Assembly: GCF_029688865.1 (NCBI RefSeq)
Contig: NZ_JARUKV010000025.1
Span: 1-64,000, forward strand
DNA: 64,000 bases
Reading direction: 5' to 3'
Source of the DNA: Natronococcus sp. A-GB7
GTDB lineage: Archaea; Halobacteriota; Halobacteria; Halobacteriales; Natrialbaceae
A program made the position numbers and the translations under genes. How positions within the stretch are numbered: the first letter of the stretch is position 1; every line of letters begins with the position of its first letter. Shown here in pieces: positions 40,781-50,979 of the stretch. A model generated the notes under the pieces. The model was given only the letters and a program-made list of their open reading frames with translations. It was not told where the DNA came from and ran no database searches.

Positions 40781-42982
40781 ATGAGCGGGTCCGACGCTGA
40801 CGGAGTGGGGCTATCGGTTCGGGCGGCCGAGAAACGCGACGCCGGCCGCGGCGTCGCGCGGATTCCCGAACGCGCGCGCCGGGAGCTGGGGGTTTTAAGC
40901 GGCGATACGGTCGTGATCGAGGGCGAGAAAACGACGGTCGCGAAGATGTGGCCCGCCGATCCGTCGGTCCCCGAAACCGCGATCCAGATCGACGGCGACA
41001 CGCGTGCGAACGCCGGCGTCCACGTCGGGGACACGGTCACGGTTCGTCCGAAGGACACCTCCACGATCCAGGAGGCGACGCGGGTCACGCTGTCACCCCC
41101 GCCGTCGATCACCGACGGGGAACGGCAGGTCGCCGAGCGCGACGCTGCCAAGAAGCTCCGGAACCGGCCCGTCCGAGCCGGCGAGCAGATCCGGATCGAG
41201 GGCGTCAGCCAGAACCCGTTTACCGTCGTCGACACGACGCCCGCCGGCGATGTTCGGATCTCGAGTACGACCACGATTCGCATCGCTGGTCCCGACGCCC
41301 GAGCAAGCGCCGCCGGCGACAGTTCTCGAAACGCGAGCTCGGGCGCCTCGAGCGAGAGTACAGAGGACGGCTCGGTCTCCGCGGAGGGAACGACGGGGCC
41401 GACCTACGAGGACATCGGCGGGTTAGACGAGGAACTCGAGCAGGTCCGGGAGATGATCGAACTCCCGCTGTCCGAACCCGAACTGTTCCGGCGACTCGGC
41501 GTCGAACCGCCGTCGGGCGTGTTGCTGTACGGTCCGCCGGGGACGGGAAAGACGCTGATCGCCCGCGCGGTCGCGAACGAAGTAGACGCGTCGTTCGAGA
41601 CGATCTCCGGCCCGGAGATCATGTCGAAGTACAAAGGGGAGAGCGAGGAACAGCTCAGGGAGGTGTTCGAGCGCGCCCGCGAGAACGCGCCGACCATCAT
41701 CTTCTTCGACGAGATCGACTCCATCGCGGGCGCCCGCGGCGATGACGAGGGCGCCGAGAACCGCATCGTCGGCCAGCTGCTGACGCTGATGGACGGCCTC
41801 GACGCCCGCGGCGAGGTGATCGTCATCGGCGCGACGAACCGCGTCGACGCGATCGACCCCGCGCTACGTCGGGGCGGTCGCTTCGACCGCGAGATCCAGA
41901 TCGGCGTTCCCGACGAGACGGGCCGGAGGGAGATCCTCGAGGTCCACACCCGCGGGATGCCCCTCGCCGACGACGTCAGCGTCGAGGCCGTCGCCCGGCG
42001 AACCCACGGGTTCGTCGGTGCCGACCTCGATGCGGTCGCCAGCGAGGCCGCGATGGCCGCGATCCGGGAACGTCCGGCCGAGGCCGACGACCGCGAGGAG
42101 TGGAACCGGGATCCGAAGGTGACGAGGGCGCACTTCGACACTGCCCTCGCGTCCGTCGAACCCTCCGCGATGCGCGAGTACGTCGCCGAGTCGCCCGAAA
42201 CCGACTTCGAGGACGTGGGCGGGCTCGAGGACGCAAAGGAGACGCTGCGAGAGTCCGTCGAGTGGCCCCTGACGTACGATCGACTGTTCGAGGAGACGAA
42301 CACCGAACCGCCCTCGGGCGTCCTGCTGTACGGCCCGCCCGGAACGGGGAAGACGCTGCTGGCTCGTGCGCTCGCCGGCGAGACCGACGTCAACTTCGTC
42401 CGGGTCGACGGCCCCGAGATCGTCGACCGCTACGTCGGCGAATCGGAGAAGGCGATCCGCAAGGTGTTCGAACGGGCTCGCCAGGCCGCCCCGTCGATCG
42501 TCTTCTTCGACGAGATCGACGCCATCACCGCGGCCCGAGGTGCGGGCCAGAACGAGGTCACGGAACGGGTCGTCTCCCAGCTGCTGACCGAACTCGACGG
42601 GATGCGCGAGAACCCAAACCTCGTCGTGCTGGCCGCGACGAACCGCAAGGACCAGATCGATCCCGCCCTCCTCCGACCAGGTCGCCTCGACACGCACGTC
42701 CTCGTCGGCGAACCTGACCTCGAGGCCCGCGAGAAGGTCCTCGCGGTCCACGCCGGCGACAAGCCCCTGGCCGACGACGTCGATCTCGCGGAGCTGGCGG
42801 CCGACCTCGAGGGGTACACCGGCGCCGACCTCGAGGCGCTGGTTCGGACGGCGTCGATGAAGGCGATCCGCGAGGTCGCGACGGCCTACGACCCCGAGGA
42901 AGCCAACGAACGGGCCGGCGAGGTCCTGATCGAGCGTCGCCACCTCGAGGCGGCACGCGAGGAGACGACTGCGTCCGGCTAA
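40781..42982 (+). CDS. CDC48/VAT-family AAA+ ATPase
   Basis: A 733-residue unfoldase. An N-terminal double-psi barrel/beta-clam domain (about residues 5-180; LSVRAAEKRDAGRGVARIPERAR) is followed by two AAA modules, each with GPPGTGKT (about residues 253 and 519) and FFDEID Walker B, plus arginine fingers. It threads ubiquitin-like or damaged substrates toward the proteasome. A serine-rich linker (about residues 185-205) is unusual in length. I start at ATG 40781 (MSGSDADG); longer upstream frame lacks similarity. Several haloarchaea have more than one CDC48 paralogue. Confidence 0.95.
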   Translation: MSGSDADGVGLSVRAAEKRDAGRGVARIPERARRELGVLSGDTVVIEGEKTTVAKMWPADPSVPETAIQIDGDTRANAGVHVGDTVTVRPKDTSTIQEATRVTLSPPPSITDGERQVAERDAAKKLRNRPVRAGEQIRIEGVSQNPFTVVDTTPAGDVRISSTTTIRIAGPDARASAAGDSSRNASSGASSESTEDGSVSAEGTTGPTYEDIGGLDEELEQVREMIELPLSEPELFRRLGVEPPSGVLLYGPPGTGKTLIARAVANEVDASFETISGPEIMSKYKGESEEQLREVFERARENAPTIIFFDEIDSIAGARGDDEGAENRIVGQLLTLMDGLDARGEVIVIGATNRVDAIDPALRRGGRFDREIQIGVPDETGRREILEVHTRGMPLADDVSVEAVARRTHGFVGADLDAVASEAAMAAIRERPAEADDREEWNRDPKVTRAHFDTALASVEPSAMREYVAESPETDFEDVGGLEDAKETLRESVEWPLTYDRLFEETNTEPPSGVLLYGPPGTGKTLLARALAGETDVNFVRVDGPEIVDRYVGESEKAIRKVFERARQAAPSIVFFDEIDAITAARGAGQNEVTERVVSQLLTELDGMRENPNLVVLAATNRKDQIDPALLRPGRLDTHVLVGEPDLEAREKVLAVHAGDKPLADDVDLAELAADLEGYTGADLEALVRTASMKAIREVATAYDPEEANERAGEVLIERRHLEAAREETTASG

Positions 42983-43148
42983 GGCCGTGTTCGGTCCACC
43001 GGCGCCTCGCCGAGACGTTCGTCGCCGGGGTGAGGCAACCGGAAAGCGACTTCCCCATTTTATACCGCATGGCGTAGCCGAAAGGGTAGTTATCCCGCTC
43101 CGCACCGAATCGGAATAACCGTGATGATCGATCAAAAGGGCGATTGCG

Positions 43149-43361
43149 ATGACTGACTCGGAGAACGGAGTCGAACGAGCGGCGGCGATCTGCGGGCACT
43201 GCGGGGACGCTATCGCGGTCCGGATCGACGCGAGCGGAGAAATGCGACCGATCGGTAGCGAAAAGGGGGAGTGCTGTTCCTGCGCGGAGCCCGACCTTCG
43301 CGCCATGAACGACGCGACGGAGGTCCTGGACGACCCGCGGTCGACCGACCGTTCGGAGTGA
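43149..43361 (+). CDS. Small zinc-binding protein, function unknown
   Basis: A 70-residue acidic protein with ICGHCGDAI and CCSCAEPD, two CxxC-like pairs about 30 residues apart that can form one zinc site. The ATG at 43149 is preceded by AT-rich TTTTATACC (43058-43066), too far for a leaderless promoter, but GAACGGA... no clear ribosome site is seen. Probably a haloarchaeal mini-zinc-finger protein. Confidence 0.6.
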   Translation: MTDSENGVERAAAICGHCGDAIAVRIDASGEMRPIGSEKGECCSCAEPDLRAMNDATEVLDDPRSTDRSE

Positions 43362-43368
43362 GCGTTCG

Positions 43369-44106
43369 TTACGGCGGAGCGGCCGCGGCGTCGCCGTCCT
43401 CGAAATCGCGTTCCGACTCCTCGAGTCCCGTCTCGAGCAGCGCATCCTCGTCGGGTTCGACGACGACCGTCTCGCCGGCCGTCGTCGAATCGCCCGGCTC
43501 GACGGTGATGTCCTCGCGGTCGACGCTCGGGGGGAAGACGAGATCGACGCGGCTGCCGAAGGCGATGTGGCCCAGCCGCTGCCCGCGCTCGAGGTCGTCG
43601 TCGGGTTCGACGTAGGGGAAGATCCGACGGGCGAACGCGCCGGCGACGAACGTGACCGTCGACGCGGCCGCGTTCCGGTCGGCGCTCGAGTCGCCGCCAG
43701 CGACCTCGAGGTCGGGGAGGTGGGGCGAGTCAGCCTCGAACTCGACGTGGACCCGCTCGTTGCGCTCTGACTCCTTCGAGAACGCCGGGCGGTGCGCGCC
43801 GGAGACGTGCTCGACGTCGGTCACCCGGCCCTCGAAGGGTGCGCGGACGACGTGGACGTGCCAGACGTTCATGAAGATCCCCAAGCGAACGCGCTCGTCC
43901 TCCTCGCGCAACACTGAGACGGTTCCGTCGGCGGGTGCAACGACCCCCGTCGGCGGCGGGTTCCGGTCCGGATCGCGGAAGAAGGCGAGCGTCGCGACCC
44001 CTGCGAGGAGGGCCGCGACGCTGGCCGCGACGCTGAACAGCAACGCGAACGGTGCGGCGAGAAGGGGTGGGAGCGCGTACTTCCAGGCCCCGGGAGCGAC
44101 GTTCAT
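43369..44106 (-). CDS. Archaetidylserine decarboxylase (PSD family)
   Basis: A 245-residue pyruvoyl-dependent decarboxylase. Two N-terminal helices (about residues 8-40) anchor it. VVAPADGTVSVLRE and FMNVWHVHVVRAP are the family cores, and the autocleavage site is in HIAFGSRVDLVFP (serine becomes the pyruvoyl group, about residue 185). It makes archaetidylethanolamine, the lipid proposed as attachment target in the archaeosortase ArtA/PGF-CTERM system. A PGF-CTERM protein lies at 49826-50872. The acidic C-terminal tail of about 30 residues is extra. ATG 44106 chosen; ATG 44118 also possible. Confidence 0.9.
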   Translation of the reverse strand: MNVAPGAWKYALPPLLAAPFALLFSVAASVAALLAGVATLAFFRDPDRNPPPTGVVAPADGTVSVLREEDERVRLGIFMNVWHVHVVRAPFEGRVTDVEHVSGAHRPAFSKESERNERVHVEFEADSPHLPDLEVAGGDSSADRNAAASTVTFVAGAFARRIFPYVEPDDDLERGQRLGHIAFGSRVDLVFPPSVDREDITVEPGDSTTAGETVVVEPDEDALLETGLEESERDFEDGDAAAAPP

Positions 44107-44149
44107 GTCTCGAGCCATGCGAGCGAGTCGTATGGTCGTTACGGACGGG

Positions 44150-46179
44150 TCAGGATTCGGTCGCGGGAAGCGTGAAGACAAACGTCGCGCCCTCCCCGGG
44201 CTCGGAGTCGACGCGGATCCGACCGCCGTGACGCTCGACGATCCGACGACAGATCGCGAGCCCGATCCCGGTTCCGTCGTACTCCTCGTGACCGTGCAGT
44301 CGCTGGAACACCTCGAAGACGCGCCCCTGCTCGTCGGGGTCGATCCCGATCCCCTCGTCGCGAACCGCGATCTCCCACCGGTTCCCGTCGCGATCGGCGC
44401 CGACGTGGACGCGGGGGGGCTCGTCCCCGCTGTACTCGATCGCGTTCGACAGGAGGTTCTGGAGCAGTTGCCGAAGCTGGCTGGCGTCGCCCTGTACGGT
44501 CGGCAGCGGCTCCGCCGTTATCTCGGCGCCGCGTCGCTCGATCATCACCTGCAGGTCCGTCAGCACGTCCTCGAGGACGGTCTCGAGCTCGATCGGTTCG
44601 AACGGATCGCCCTGCGAGTCGATCCGGGAGTACGCGAGCAGGCCGTCGATCATCTCGCGCATTCGGTCGGCGCCGTCGACGGCGTACTCGATGAACTCCT
44701 CGCCGTCCGCGTCGAGCTCGTCCGCGTAGCGACTCTCGATCAGTTCGAGGTAGCTCGATACCATCCGTAACGGCTCCTGAAGGTCGTGGGAGGCTGCGTA
44801 GGCGAACTGCTCCAAGCGCTCGTTCGAGGCCTCGAGACCGACGCAACCGTCTCGTTGAGCCGACGCTCGTAGCGCCGACGCTCGAGGGCGGTCGCCAGGA
44901 TCGTCGCGACGCCGTCGAGGAAGTCCACGTCGTGATCGGCGAACTCGCGTGGTCCGTCGTCGTAGGCCGCGAGGACGCCCCACGAGTCGGCGACCGGTCC
45001 GATCGCCGCGCCGACGCCGCTGTGGAGGGGTCGGTCCGAGAGCAGTGGTGCGCCGTCGAAGCGGTCGTCCGTTTCGAACGCCTCGACGACGATCGGTTCG
45101 TCGCCGCCGCGTGCGGCGGCCGCCAGCGAGTCGCCCGGCGACACCGAGGTGAGTTCGCCCTCGTGAAGGGCGTCGCCGCAGCCGGTGGCGGCCCGGACCC
45201 GGAAGCTCGCGTCGCGGCTCCGCGAGCCGGTTGCGTCGGTCTCGAGGACGGCACAGCACTCGACATCGAGCGCCGCAGCAACGAGGTCGGTCGCCTTCGC
45301 GAACAGTTCGTCGACGTCCCCGTTCTCGAGGGCGTACCGGCTGAGGTAGGCGAGCGTCTCCAGCTGGGCGACCTTCGCGGTCAGCGTTTCCTCGGCCTCC
45401 TTTCGCGGCGAGATATCTCGAAAGAGGCCGACGAAGTACCGGTCGCCGTCGTGGAAGAAGTCGTTGAGCGAGACGCCGAGCGGAACTTCGTGACCGTCGC
45501 CGTGCTGGCCCGGAAGCTCCACGTAGGTCCAGTCGAGGTTTCGCTCCCCGGTCTCGAGGTACCGTTGTAAGGCGTCGAGGTGGGTCTGGCGGAGTCGCGG
45601 CGGGATGATCTCCACCTTGCTCGAGCCGACGAGCGCTTCGGGATCGTGGCCGAGGATCCGCTCGACCGCGGGGTTTGCGTATCGGATCTCGCTGTCCGTG
45701 TCGAGGACGATGATCCCGTCGGACAGCGCGTCGGCCAGCGCCTCGAACGTCCGTCCGTAGGTCGGCTCGGCCGTCGTTTCCCGCGTCGGCCGCGGATCGA
45801 CGATCGCGATCGCGCCCGGTTCCGAGTCGGACTCGCTCGTCGGCACCCGCTCGAGGCTGATCCCGACGTCGACGACGGTCCCCGAGCGGGTCAGCACCGA
45901 ACCCGTCGTCGACAATGATACCTGATTCCCCTCCGCTACTGACCTCTCGATCGACGCGCTCCCCTCGCCGAGAAGCGCCGAGAACTGCCGTCCGATCAGT
46001 TCCGGGCGGTCGTAGCCCGACAGGGAGGCGAACGCCTCGGTGACGTCGTCGATCGTCCCCGCCGGTGTCAGGCGGACGCCCGGAACGTCGGCGGCCTCGA
46101 GCAGCGAGAGACGGCTCCCGGTCGGCCGCGTCGGCTGCGCCGCGTTGTCGACTGGCTCGTCGGGAGGCCCAGAGTCCAT
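44150..46179 (-). pseudogene. PAS-GAF sensor histidine kinase broken by a frameshift
   Basis: Two overlapping frames give one kinase. Frame one (from 46179): two PAS domains (about residues 25-130 and 145-270; IIVLDTDSEIRYANPAVERILGHDPE), then GAF (about 280-445), ending RRYERRLNETVA. The sequence then continues in another frame as SNERLEQFAYAASHDLQEPLR (HisKA, phospho-His in ASHDL), NLLSNAIEYS, DEGIGI and GTGIGLAI (HATPase). The shift lies at about 44835-44848 and corresponds to one missing base. With no shift the first reading frame ends at 44740, losing the kinase core. It could be a real mutation, a sequencing error or recoding. Confidence 0.85.
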
Positions 46180-46260
46180 AGACGGGGAATCAAGTCGGTT
46201 CGCGGATAAGGCCGTTGCCGGAAACGGACGACCGGTTCGTCGTGTTCGGATCTCGGCTGA

Positions 46261-49086
46261 TCAATCCCAGAACGACTGCGTGCGGGCGTACTCGCGTTCC
46301 TTCGAGAGGATGTCGCGATAGAAGTCGGCCTCGTTCTCCCGGAGCTTGCTGATGATCCGAGCCGCGTTGTGCGGACCGACCCCTCGGGCGGCCATCGCGA
46401 TCACGGCCTGCTTGCCGTGACTCTGGACCAGACTGGCGCTGTGGAACGCCCGTTCGGTCATCTCCTCCTGTTCTTCGTCCTTCTTTTCCGCCCGGACGGC
46501 CTGTACGACCTCGTCAGCCCACGGGTTCAGCGACGCGATCCGGGTCGAGCCGCAGTCGGGACACTCGGGCTGGTCGGCGACGCGGCGGACCTTCGTCTTG
46601 ACCTTCCACTCGTGGCAGTGGGTACACAGCAAGATGACGCGGTCGTCCCGAATGCGCTCCTTGACCGTCTCGATCACGCTGGCGTCGGCGTTCTCCGGCG
46701 CGAGCAGCTCCTTTCCGGACGAGCGACCGCCCGTCCCGACGGCGGTGTGGCCGCGATGAGTGGCCAGCTCGAGTTCGTCCGACTGGATCGCCTCGAGCAC
46801 GCGTCCCGCGTGCGCGACGTCCAGGTCCTCGTGGAACACCTCGCGGATCGACTCGTCGTACATCGGCGTATCCTCGAGTGCCTTCAGCAGCCGTTCGTTC
46901 GACGTTCGGCCCGACCCCTGCCAGCGCTTGAGCGCGCCGAACTTCGCCGAGACCTGGGCGAGCCGGAAGGCCAGCGCGTCCGACCCCTTGAGTCCGAGCT
47001 CGACGATCGTTCCGACGTGGTCGGGGTCGGTGTCCTCGAGCACCGCCAGCACGTCGCTCGTCGCGATCGACGTCGGCACCTCGAGTTCGATTCTGTAGGG
47101 ATCGGTCTCGAGACCGACAGAGGAGCCGGCCTGCTGGCCCAGCAGCGACGAGAGCACGCGGCCGAGCGTCTCGTTCGTCTTGTGGCCGAAGGGAGCGTTG
47201 AGCACGATCGTTCGGCCCTGACGCTCTAAGACGAGCCGGTCGGCCGTCGGCATCGGCGCCTCGCTCTCGACGTGGTCCGCGAGCTGCGAGCAGGCCTCGG
47301 TGAGCGTGTGCTCGTCGGCGGGATACCGACCCGCGAGCTCGCGGCCGACCGCAGTGGCGTCGGCGCCCTGCTTCAGTTGCGGTTCGGCTACGGCACGGAT
47401 CTCGCCGACCTCGCCGGCGACGGCCGCGGGGACGGGGATCTCCTGGCCGATCCAGGAGGGAACCTCGCCCGCGGGGTCCTCGATCGGGCTCACCTTCACC
47501 CGGCCCTCCTCGTCGTCGATCTCGGCGATACGCCACATCTCGCCCCGTTGGATGAACACCTCGCCGGGCTGGGCGAAGTTGACGACGAACTGCTCGTCCA
47601 AGGTCCCGATCTGGCTCCCCGACGCGATGTCGTGGACCTCGTAGGTCTCCTCGTCGGGGATCATCGAGAGGTTCGCGTAGACGTACTGCCAGGTGCCGCC
47701 GGTCGTCTCGATGCGGTCCTCGCTCTCGTCGAACCAGACGATCCGGTTGCGGTGGAGTTCGCCGAGGATCTCGCGGATCGTCGCCTCGGTGACGTCCCGG
47801 AACGGGTACGCCCGGGTGATCGTCTCGACGGCATCCTCGAGGCGGGTGTCGCCGCGGCTCTGGACGAACGCCGGCAGCTGATTGGCGACGACGTCGAGGC
47901 TGCCCTCGTGGATCGCGGCGGGTTCGACCTCGCCGTCTCGAGCGCGCCGAGCGATCGACAGCGCCTCGAACGTGTCGTCGGGGCGGGTCGTCACGATCGT
48001 CCCGCTGGAAACCTCGTCCTGGCGGTGGCCCGCACGGCCGATCCGCTGGAGCAGGCGAGCGACCTGGCGCGGACTCTGGTACTGGATCACGTGGTCGACC
48101 CGGCCGACGTCGATCCCCAGCTCCATCGAGGAGGTACAGAGCAGCCCGTCGAGCTCGCCGGCCTTGAACCGGTCCTCGACGTCGATTCGGGCCTCCTTCG
48201 AGAGCGAGCCGTGATGGATCCCGATCGGCAACTCGAGTTCGGTGAACCGCGAGCCAAGCGCCTCGGCCGTCTGGCGCGTGTTGACGAAGATCAGCGTCGA
48301 CTCGTGTTCGTCTACGAGGTCCCGGATCAGCCGGACGTGACTCGCCGTCGAGGCGTCGGTGACGAGCTTGCCGGACAGCTCCTCGTCCTCCTCGGTGATT
48401 TCGGGGTTGCGGACCGTGACGTCGACGTTGTTTCCGACGTCGATCTCCCGGATCTCGCAGGCGCGCCCGCCCGTCAGGAACTGCCCGACGGAGTCGGGAT
48501 CGCCGACGGTCGCCGAGAGGCCGATCCGCTGCATGTTGCCGGCGAGGTCGTGGAGTCGCTCGAGTGCGATCGACAGCTGTGCACCCCGCTTCGAGGCGGC
48601 GAGCTCGTGAACCTCGTCGATCACGACGTGGGAGACGTCCCCGAGTGCCTCCCGGAGTCGCTCCCCGGTGAGCATCGCCTGGACGGTCTCGGGGGTCGTC
48701 ACCAGGATATCGGGTGGATCCTCGGCCTGCTTGCTCCGCTGGTACTGGGTTGTGTCACCGTGGCGGACCGCAACCTCGAGGTCGAGGTACTCGCCCCACC
48801 ACTCGAGGCGTTCGCGCATGTCGCGGTTGAGCGCCCGCAGCGGCGTGACGTAGAGCGCGCCGAACCCCTCGGGGCGGTCCGCTACGAGGTGATCGAAGAC
48901 GGGTAACATCGCCGTCTCGGTCTTGCCGCTCCCGGTCGGCGCGATCACGAGCGTGTTCTCGCCGGCCGACAGCGGCGGAATCGCCAGCCGCTGGGGCGCC
49001 GTCGGCGTCGAGAACCCGCGCTCGGAAAGCGCCCCGCGGACCGTCGAGCCGAGGTGTGTGAAGGCGGCGACGTCTCCCTCAGTCAT
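46261..49086 (-). CDS. lhr: Lhr-type superfamily 2 DNA/RNA helicase
   Basis: A 941-residue ATP-dependent helicase. Walker A IAPTGSGKTE (about residue 45), DEVH box (VVIDEVHEL, about residue 150), SATVGDP, the RecA2 motif LQRIGRAGHR (about residue 365), then the Lhr winged-helix and core domains. A C-terminal zinc site (LCTHCHEWK...CPDCGST, about residues 820-860) and a HhH-like end (ARGVGPHNAARIISKL) complete it, matching the archaeal aLhr2 type in length and layout. Probably acts in DNA repair or RNA/DNA hybrid unwinding. Start ATG 49086 (MTEGDVAAF). Confidence 0.93.
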   Translation of the reverse strand: MTEGDVAAFTHLGSTVRGALSERGFSTPTAPQRLAIPPLSAGENTLVIAPTGSGKTETAMLPVFDHLVADRPEGFGALYVTPLRALNRDMRERLEWWGEYLDLEVAVRHGDTTQYQRSKQAEDPPDILVTTPETVQAMLTGERLREALGDVSHVVIDEVHELAASKRGAQLSIALERLHDLAGNMQRIGLSATVGDPDSVGQFLTGGRACEIREIDVGNNVDVTVRNPEITEEDEELSGKLVTDASTASHVRLIRDLVDEHESTLIFVNTRQTAEALGSRFTELELPIGIHHGSLSKEARIDVEDRFKAGELDGLLCTSSMELGIDVGRVDHVIQYQSPRQVARLLQRIGRAGHRQDEVSSGTIVTTRPDDTFEALSIARRARDGEVEPAAIHEGSLDVVANQLPAFVQSRGDTRLEDAVETITRAYPFRDVTEATIREILGELHRNRIVWFDESEDRIETTGGTWQYVYANLSMIPDEETYEVHDIASGSQIGTLDEQFVVNFAQPGEVFIQRGEMWRIAEIDDEEGRVKVSPIEDPAGEVPSWIGQEIPVPAAVAGEVGEIRAVAEPQLKQGADATAVGRELAGRYPADEHTLTEACSQLADHVESEAPMPTADRLVLERQGRTIVLNAPFGHKTNETLGRVLSSLLGQQAGSSVGLETDPYRIELEVPTSIATSDVLAVLEDTDPDHVGTIVELGLKGSDALAFRLAQVSAKFGALKRWQGSGRTSNERLLKALEDTPMYDESIREVFHEDLDVAHAGRVLEAIQSDELELATHRGHTAVGTGGRSSGKELLAPENADASVIETVKERIRDDRVILLCTHCHEWKVKTKVRRVADQPECPDCGSTRIASLNPWADEVVQAVRAEKKDEEQEEMTERAFHSASLVQSHGKQAVIAMAARGVGPHNAARIISKLRENEADFYRDILSKEREYARTQSFWD

Positions 49087-49158
49087 CGACGCTCCTACGG
49101 ACGTAGGGCGGATAAGCGCCACGTTCTCCGCACGACTCGCGGTCCGAAATTTCGACGG

Positions 49159-49581
49159 TCACTCCTCGCGCCCGTCCCCGCGGAGCTCCTCGGCGACGTC
49201 TTCGTCGACCGTCATTTCACCCGGTGTTGCTGGCTCCTCCTGGACGTCCTCGGTCGCTCGCTCGTCGATCGCCTCGCTCGAGCGTCGCTCGTCGGCGACG
49301 TCGGCGTTCAGCTGATCATCGTCGATCGGCTCGGCCCCGTCGTCGGTCCGCTCCGATGGGGGCCCCCCTCGCGGCGTCGACCGACCCCGGCGTTGGCGCA
49401 CGCCGTCGGCGACCGCGGACGGCCCGCTCGACTCGAGACGCCGGGCGATCGCATCGGCGGTCAGGATGGCCCCGGCGCCGACGATCGCCAGCCCGACGGC
49501 TCGAGCGACGAGCGATCGGTCGGCCGCGGACGGCTCCGGTCGATCGTTCGACTTCGCTCTGCGAAGCTGTCGAAGACTCAT
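49159..49581 (-). CDS. Small membrane-anchored acidic protein, function unknown
   Basis: A 140-residue protein with one hydrophobic segment (VARAVGLAIVGAGAILTADAI, about residues 25-45) and a long disordered acidic C-terminus (GAEPIDDDQLNADVADERR...). I start at ATG 49581 (MSLRQLRR). No family recognised. Located just upstream of the Lhr gene on the same strand. Confidence 0.55.
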   Translation of the reverse strand: MSLRQLRRAKSNDRPEPSAADRSLVARAVGLAIVGAGAILTADAIARRLESSGPSAVADGVRQRRGRSTPRGGPPSERTDDGAEPIDDDQLNADVADERRSSEAIDERATEDVQEEPATPGEMTVDEDVAEELRGDGREE

Positions 49582-49825
49582 TGAGCGTTCTATCAGGGGT
49601 ATCGGCAAGTCGGTTCGGCCCGCGAGAGCAAGCCCACTAGCAGCCGGTTAATCCGATGTATCAGGCAGTTAAGCCGGTTTAGGAGGCGAATAGTATACAG
49701 GCATCTCCGATATCATCTGATTAGATGAAATTCATTAAATTAGAACAGTCTCGACATCGGAGTTGTATTGGTTCGACGGTCGATTCCGAAGGGGGATCGA
49801 ACGGACGGGGAGAACGGGGTGGCCG

Positions 49826-50872
49826 ATGAGTCACGACGGACGAACCGTCGTCCTCGTCGGCGTGCTCGCGGTGTTCGCGGCCGCGCTCGCGACAACCGTT
49901 CTCGTCGGCGGGACCGTCGCCGTCGCCTCCGACGACGCCTCGAGCGAAGCGACCCTCGAGACGAACGCAGTGCAGTCGTCGACGACGGCCGTCTCCGAGC
50001 CCGCCGCCGAGATGCCGGTCCCGGAACCGGGTGACGAGTACTACGAGGCCGCCGCCCCCGATGGGAGCTGGATCAGCTACATCAATCCCCAGGACGAGTA
50101 CCGAAACCCGTATCTCGGCGACGGCTCCGGAAAGATCTGCGTGACGCTCGTCAACGAGGCGGGCGAACCGGTCGTCGGCGAGAGCGTCCCGAACACGACC
50201 GCGACCGTGCCGACCGGCGACGAACTCGAGTGGCACTCGAGTGCGGACCCGATGGTCGTCGAGTACTCGCTGACCGACAACTACGACCGACCGCTCGACG
50301 CCGACCAGTTCGGGACGAACGCAGAGCTCCCGCAGGGTGACGGCTACATGGACTCCCACTGCATCGAGATGCACGGCCAGCCCGAGGACGGAACCATCGA
50401 GTACGGCGAGGTCGAAATCGACGGCGAGCACGCCGACGACATCGAGGTCGCCGGCTACATCCAGCAGGCACACGAGGCCTGGGACAGCGACGTCGATCCG
50501 CTCGAGGACGCCGAGTCCTACGAGGAAGCGGGCGGCAGCTGGACGTACAAGACAGACGGCTCGCACGGCCAGGCCGTCGTCGTGCTGCAGCTGTCGGGCG
50601 AGGTCGACGACTCGAGCGACGAACCCGAGGAGCGGACCGAGTCGACCACCGAGAACAGCACCGACTCGAACGAGTCATCAGAGGACGATGCCGGCGTCGC
50701 CGACGACGACGGTGCCGACGGAGACGACGCGACGGGCGACGACTCGAGCGACGACGCCACTGACGACGACGGTAACGGGAGCGACGACGCCGACGGACTG
50801 CCCGGCTTCGGCGTCGGCGTCGCCGTGGCCGCACTGGCTGTGGCCGCCGTCGCGGTCTCTCGACGGCCGTAG
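49826..50872 (+). CDS. Secreted PGF-CTERM surface protein
   Basis: A 348-residue protein with a signal peptide (about residues 8-33, VVLVGVLAVFAAALATTVLVGG). An extracellular acidic domain (about 35-260; DGSWISYINPQDEYRNPY, KICVTLVNEAGEPVVGESV) has a WSY-like start. A low-complexity Ser/Asp/Glu linker then leads to a C-terminal LPGFGVGVAVAALAVAAVAVSRRP (broken here after about 20 residues), the PGF-CTERM tripartite sorting signal: PGF, hydrophobic helix, basic tail. ArtA cuts it and attaches the protein to archaeal lipid. No enzymatic motif seen. AT-rich promoter-like TCATTAAATTAGAA lies at about 49732-49745. Confidence 0.88.
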   Translation: MSHDGRTVVLVGVLAVFAAALATTVLVGGTVAVASDDASSEATLETNAVQSSTTAVSEPAAEMPVPEPGDEYYEAAAPDGSWISYINPQDEYRNPYLGDGSGKICVTLVNEAGEPVVGESVPNTTATVPTGDELEWHSSADPMVVEYSLTDNYDRPLDADQFGTNAELPQGDGYMDSHCIEMHGQPEDGTIEYGEVEIDGEHADDIEVAGYIQQAHEAWDSDVDPLEDAESYEEAGGSWTYKTDGSHGQAVVVLQLSGEVDDSSDEPEERTESTTENSTDSNESSEDDAGVADDDGADGDDATGDDSSDDATDDDGNGSDDADGLPGFGVGVAVAALAVAAVAVSRRP

Positions 50873-50979
50873 TTCCGGCCCGAAACCCACACCGCATGCG
50901 ATCGACCTCGAGCCCGCTCGATTCGGCAACGGGAACTCCGTACCATTTACCGCCTTCGGCGACCGAGCTCGAGGTACCG

